DNA of 64,000 nucleotides, taken from Pseudorhodobacter antarcticus. Lineage in GTDB: Bacteria; Pseudomonadota; Alphaproteobacteria; Rhodobacterales; Rhodobacteraceae. Under the pieces are notes generated by a model. That model made no database searches. It was given only the letters and a program-made list of their open reading frames with translations, and was not told the DNA's origin. Below, piece by piece: positions 62,036 to 64,000 of this stretch (its first letter is position 1; the number at the start of each line of letters is the position of its first letter). Made by a program: the position numbers and the translations under genes. Location: positions 1 through 64,000 of the forward strand of contig CAMAYO010000001.1 in assembly GCA_945862465.1 (NCBI GenBank), written 5' to 3'.

Positions 62036-62779
62036 TTAGCCTGCGCGTTCTTGGTCGACGATTTTTTGCATATCCGCTTCGGGCAGATAGCCGCGCAGCA
62101 AGGTGCCGTTGATCACAAAGGTCGGTGTGCCCGTGATGTTCAAAGCCCCGGCCAGATCATGGTTGGCTTGGATCACGGCCATCACCTCGGCACTTTCCAT
62201 CATGGTTGCCACTTCGGCCCCGTCAAAGCCCAAGTCTGCGGCCAAACGGCCCAAAGTTTCGGCATCAGGCGATCCGCGCAGGTCGATCAGCGCGTCATGC
62301 GCCGCCTTATAGGCATCATCGCCATGCAGCATTCGCATCGCGATGGCGAATTTGGACGAGATCAGCGAATCGTCGCCCAAGATCGGAAATTCTTTGACAA
62401 CAAAGCGAATGTCGCCATCGGCCTTTATCAAATCTTCGACTTCGGCATAGGCTTTGCGGCAATAGCCGCAGCGATAGTCCATGAACTCGACGATGGTGAC
62501 CGACCCGTCTGGATTGCCGCCAACCCAACTGGCCGGATCCTTGAAAATAGCTGCCGAATTGGTTTGCAGCATATCAACATCCGCCTGCTGATCGGCGCGC
62601 GCCTTGCGGTCTTGCAAAATCTGCATCGCCTCGACGATCACCTCGGGATTATCCAACAGATATTGCCGCACTTCGCCGTGGAAGGCGTCTTTTTCTGCGG
62701 GATTCATCTCGCCCAAGCCTCCGGCAAGGGCGGTCAGGGGGAACAGGCAAAGCGACAGGACGAAAGCGAAGCGGCGCAT
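62036..62779 (-). CDS. DsbA family thioredoxin-fold protein
   Basis: The 247-residue product has a signal peptide (FAFVLSLCLFPLTALAGG) and a DsbA-type thioredoxin fold. The active site is CGYC (FMDYRCGYCRKAY) and the cis-Pro lies in ITGTPTFVING. A preceding helical region (RQYLLDNPEVIVEAMQILQDRKARAD) is typical of the ScsC/Com1 group. It should be a periplasmic thiol oxidase or isomerase. The ATG at 62779 (MRRFAF) is chosen for the signal peptide; it converges with ispG. Confidence 0.93.
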   Translation of the reverse strand: MRRFAFVLSLCLFPLTALAGGLGEMNPAEKDAFHGEVRQYLLDNPEVIVEAMQILQDRKARADQQADVDMLQTNSAAIFKDPASWVGGNPDGSVTIVEFMDYRCGYCRKAYAEVEDLIKADGDIRFVVKEFPILGDDSLISSKFAIAMRMLHGDDAYKAAHDALIDLRGSPDAETLGRLAADLGFDGAEVATMMESAEVMAVIQANHDLAGALNITGTPTFVINGTLLRGYLPEADMQKIVDQERAG

Positions 62780-62980
62780 GGGAAGCCTTTGATCAGTGCA
62801 GCGCAAAGCAGGCGCCGCAATACTATGGCCCCCAAGATGCGGCAGGACCGGTCCAAGCGCAATCCCTGTTGGGCCGTCGCAATAGGCGGGATTGCACCGG
62901 CTTTTGCGCCCCGTGACGGCAAGTTTTTTGACCTATGGCGCCGCTTGCCTGTATAGAGGCGCTTCATACAGGGGTGCGCT

Positions 62981-64000
62981 GTGCTGCGTTTTGTTCTGTC
63001 GTTCTTCGGGGCTATCTTTTCAACGGTCACTTTGGGGCTGTTGTTCGCAGCCTTGACAGTAGGCGGCATTTTCTCGATCTATGGCCGCGATCTGCCCAGC
63101 CATGAAAGCTTGGCCCAATATGCCCCGCCGACGATCAGCCGGATCTATTCGGCTGAGGGCAAGTTGATGGACGAATTTGCCACCGAGCGCCGCCTGTTTG
63201 TGCCGATTGGTGACATTCCTGTGCTGGTTAAAGACGCCTTTATCTCGGCCGAGGATAAGCACTTTTACACCCATGTGGGCTATGATGTGCAAGGCATGAT
63301 GGCCGCCGCCTACGAGGCCATCAAGACGCGCGGCCAAGTCAAACGCGGTGCGTCCACCATCACCCAGCAGGTCACCAAGAACTTCCTGCTGTCAGGCGAC
63401 AAGACTGTGGCACGCAAGATTAAGGAAATCATTCTAGCGACTCGGCTGGAACAGACCCTGTCCAAGGACCGCATTCTGGAACTGTATCTTAACGAGATTT
63501 TCTTGGGCCAAAACTCTTACGGTGTGGCCGCTGCAGCCCAAACCTATTTCAACAAAACGCTCGAGGAACTTACCCCTGCCGAAGCCGCAACCCTTGCCTC
63601 TTTCCCAAAAGCCCCGTCCGAATTTCACCCCGTGCGCGCCAAGGAGCGTTTGCTGGAACGGCGCAATTATGTGCTGAATGAAATGGTGCAGAACGGCTAC
63701 CTTGACGCCGCCTTGGGCCAATCTGCCACAGACGAGCCTTTGCGCACCGTGCAGGGCGGCGATATCCCCACCTTCCGCACCGATATGCCGCCGCGCGATT
63801 ACTTTACCGATGAAATCCGCCGCCAATTGTCAGGCACCTTTGGCGAGAACGAGTTCTTCTCTGGCGGTCTGTCGATCCGCGCCACCGAAGACCCGCAGTT
63901 GCAGAAAATCGCCGCCAAAGCCCTGCGCGAGGGGCTTGAAAAATACGACCGCGATCAGGGCGTTTGGCGCGGCACGGGCAAGACCTTGCCGCCAGATCAG
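62981..64000 (+). CDS. mrcA: Penicillin-binding protein 1A (3' end beyond window)
   Basis: The frame is open for 340 codons from a GTG at 62981 to the right edge; the transpeptidase half is missing. It has an N-terminal membrane helix (FFGAIFSTVTLGLLFAALTVGGIF) and a GT51 glycosyltransferase domain with AEDKHFYTHVGYD (catalytic Glu), KRGASTITQQVTKN and RILELYLNEIFLGQNSYGVAAAA. The later FFSGGLSIRATEDPQLQ opens the OB-like/transpeptidase part typical of PBP1A. GTG is the only good start; GGGG precedes it. It is divergent from the DsbA gene over 201 bases. Confidence 0.9.
   Translation, partial: MLRFVLSFFGAIFSTVTLGLLFAALTVGGIFSIYGRDLPSHESLAQYAPPTISRIYSAEGKLMDEFATERRLFVPIGDIPVLVKDAFISAEDKHFYTHVGYDVQGMMAAAYEAIKTRGQVKRGASTITQQVTKNFLLSGDKTVARKIKEIILATRLEQTLSKDRILELYLNEIFLGQNSYGVAAAAQTYFNKTLEELTPAEAATLASFPKAPSEFHPVRAKERLLERRNYVLNEMVQNGYLDAALGQSATDEPLRTVQGGDIPTFRTDMPPRDYFTDEIRRQLSGTFGENEFFSGGLSIRATEDPQLQKIAAKALREGLEKYDRDQGVWRGTGKTLPPDQ

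Overview
The window reads as chromosomal DNA of an alphaproteobacterium of the Rhodobacteraceae (Rhodobacterales). Support comes from the GC-rich codon use, the ctaC-ctaB-small orf-ctaG-ctaE cytochrome aa3 cluster, an alphaproteobacterial Fur/Mur protein, a B12-dependent ribonucleotide reductase, a DMSP-lyase-type cupin, and short intergenic repeats built on a GGGATATTTGGG...ATATGAAAG core. Genus cannot be fixed from the sequence alone. There is no sign of phage, insertion sequence, integron or CRISPR array. The window is ordinary chromosome with small accessory catabolic islands.

Layout. 1-909: 5' part of a Tat-exported vanadium-haloperoxidase-like protein. 1-8.6 kb: complete D-xylose module (xylF-H-G-B-A on the minus strand, divergent ROK repressor, near-perfect operator palindrome between them). 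8.6-11.1 kb: iolE with its own IolR-type site, then tldD. 11.4-15.7 kb: cytochrome c oxidase subunits and assembly factors, SURF1. 15.7-18.9 kb: thrC, M16 peptidase and acetyltransferase, overlapping end to end. 19-31 kb: FAD oxidase, apt, DMSP-lyase-like cupin facing a flavin reductase, GNAT, EcsC, tandem SRPBCC protein, pepN, lytic transglycosylase, gatB, rarD, a DAO-type oxidase.

32.2-40.4 kb is the most interesting region: a six-gene, tightly overlapping operon. It encodes a LacI regulator, an amino-acid-type ABC binding protein and permease (no ATPase), a GH1 beta-glycosidase, an SDR, and a 932-residue protein joining an APH-type kinase, an M23-like domain and a class III PLP enzyme of the ammoniophospholyase type. 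My hypothesis is uptake of a glycosylated hydroxy-amine or hydroxy-amino acid (for example a hydroxylysine glycoside), removal of the sugar, phosphorylation of the hydroxyl and elimination of phosphate and ammonia.

40.4-64 kb: eno, fur/mur with an overlapping EamA transporter gene, two further EamA transporters, nrdJ, a small LLM oxidoreductase/4-OT/hydrolase operon, tgt, lon, tRNA-Val(CAC), tRNA-Val(TAC), pirin, tRNA-Asp(GTC), an M20 dipeptidase/GNAT pair, a small secreted protein, a RodZ-like HTH protein, ispG, a DsbA-like protein and the 5' part of a class A penicillin-binding protein that runs off the right edge.
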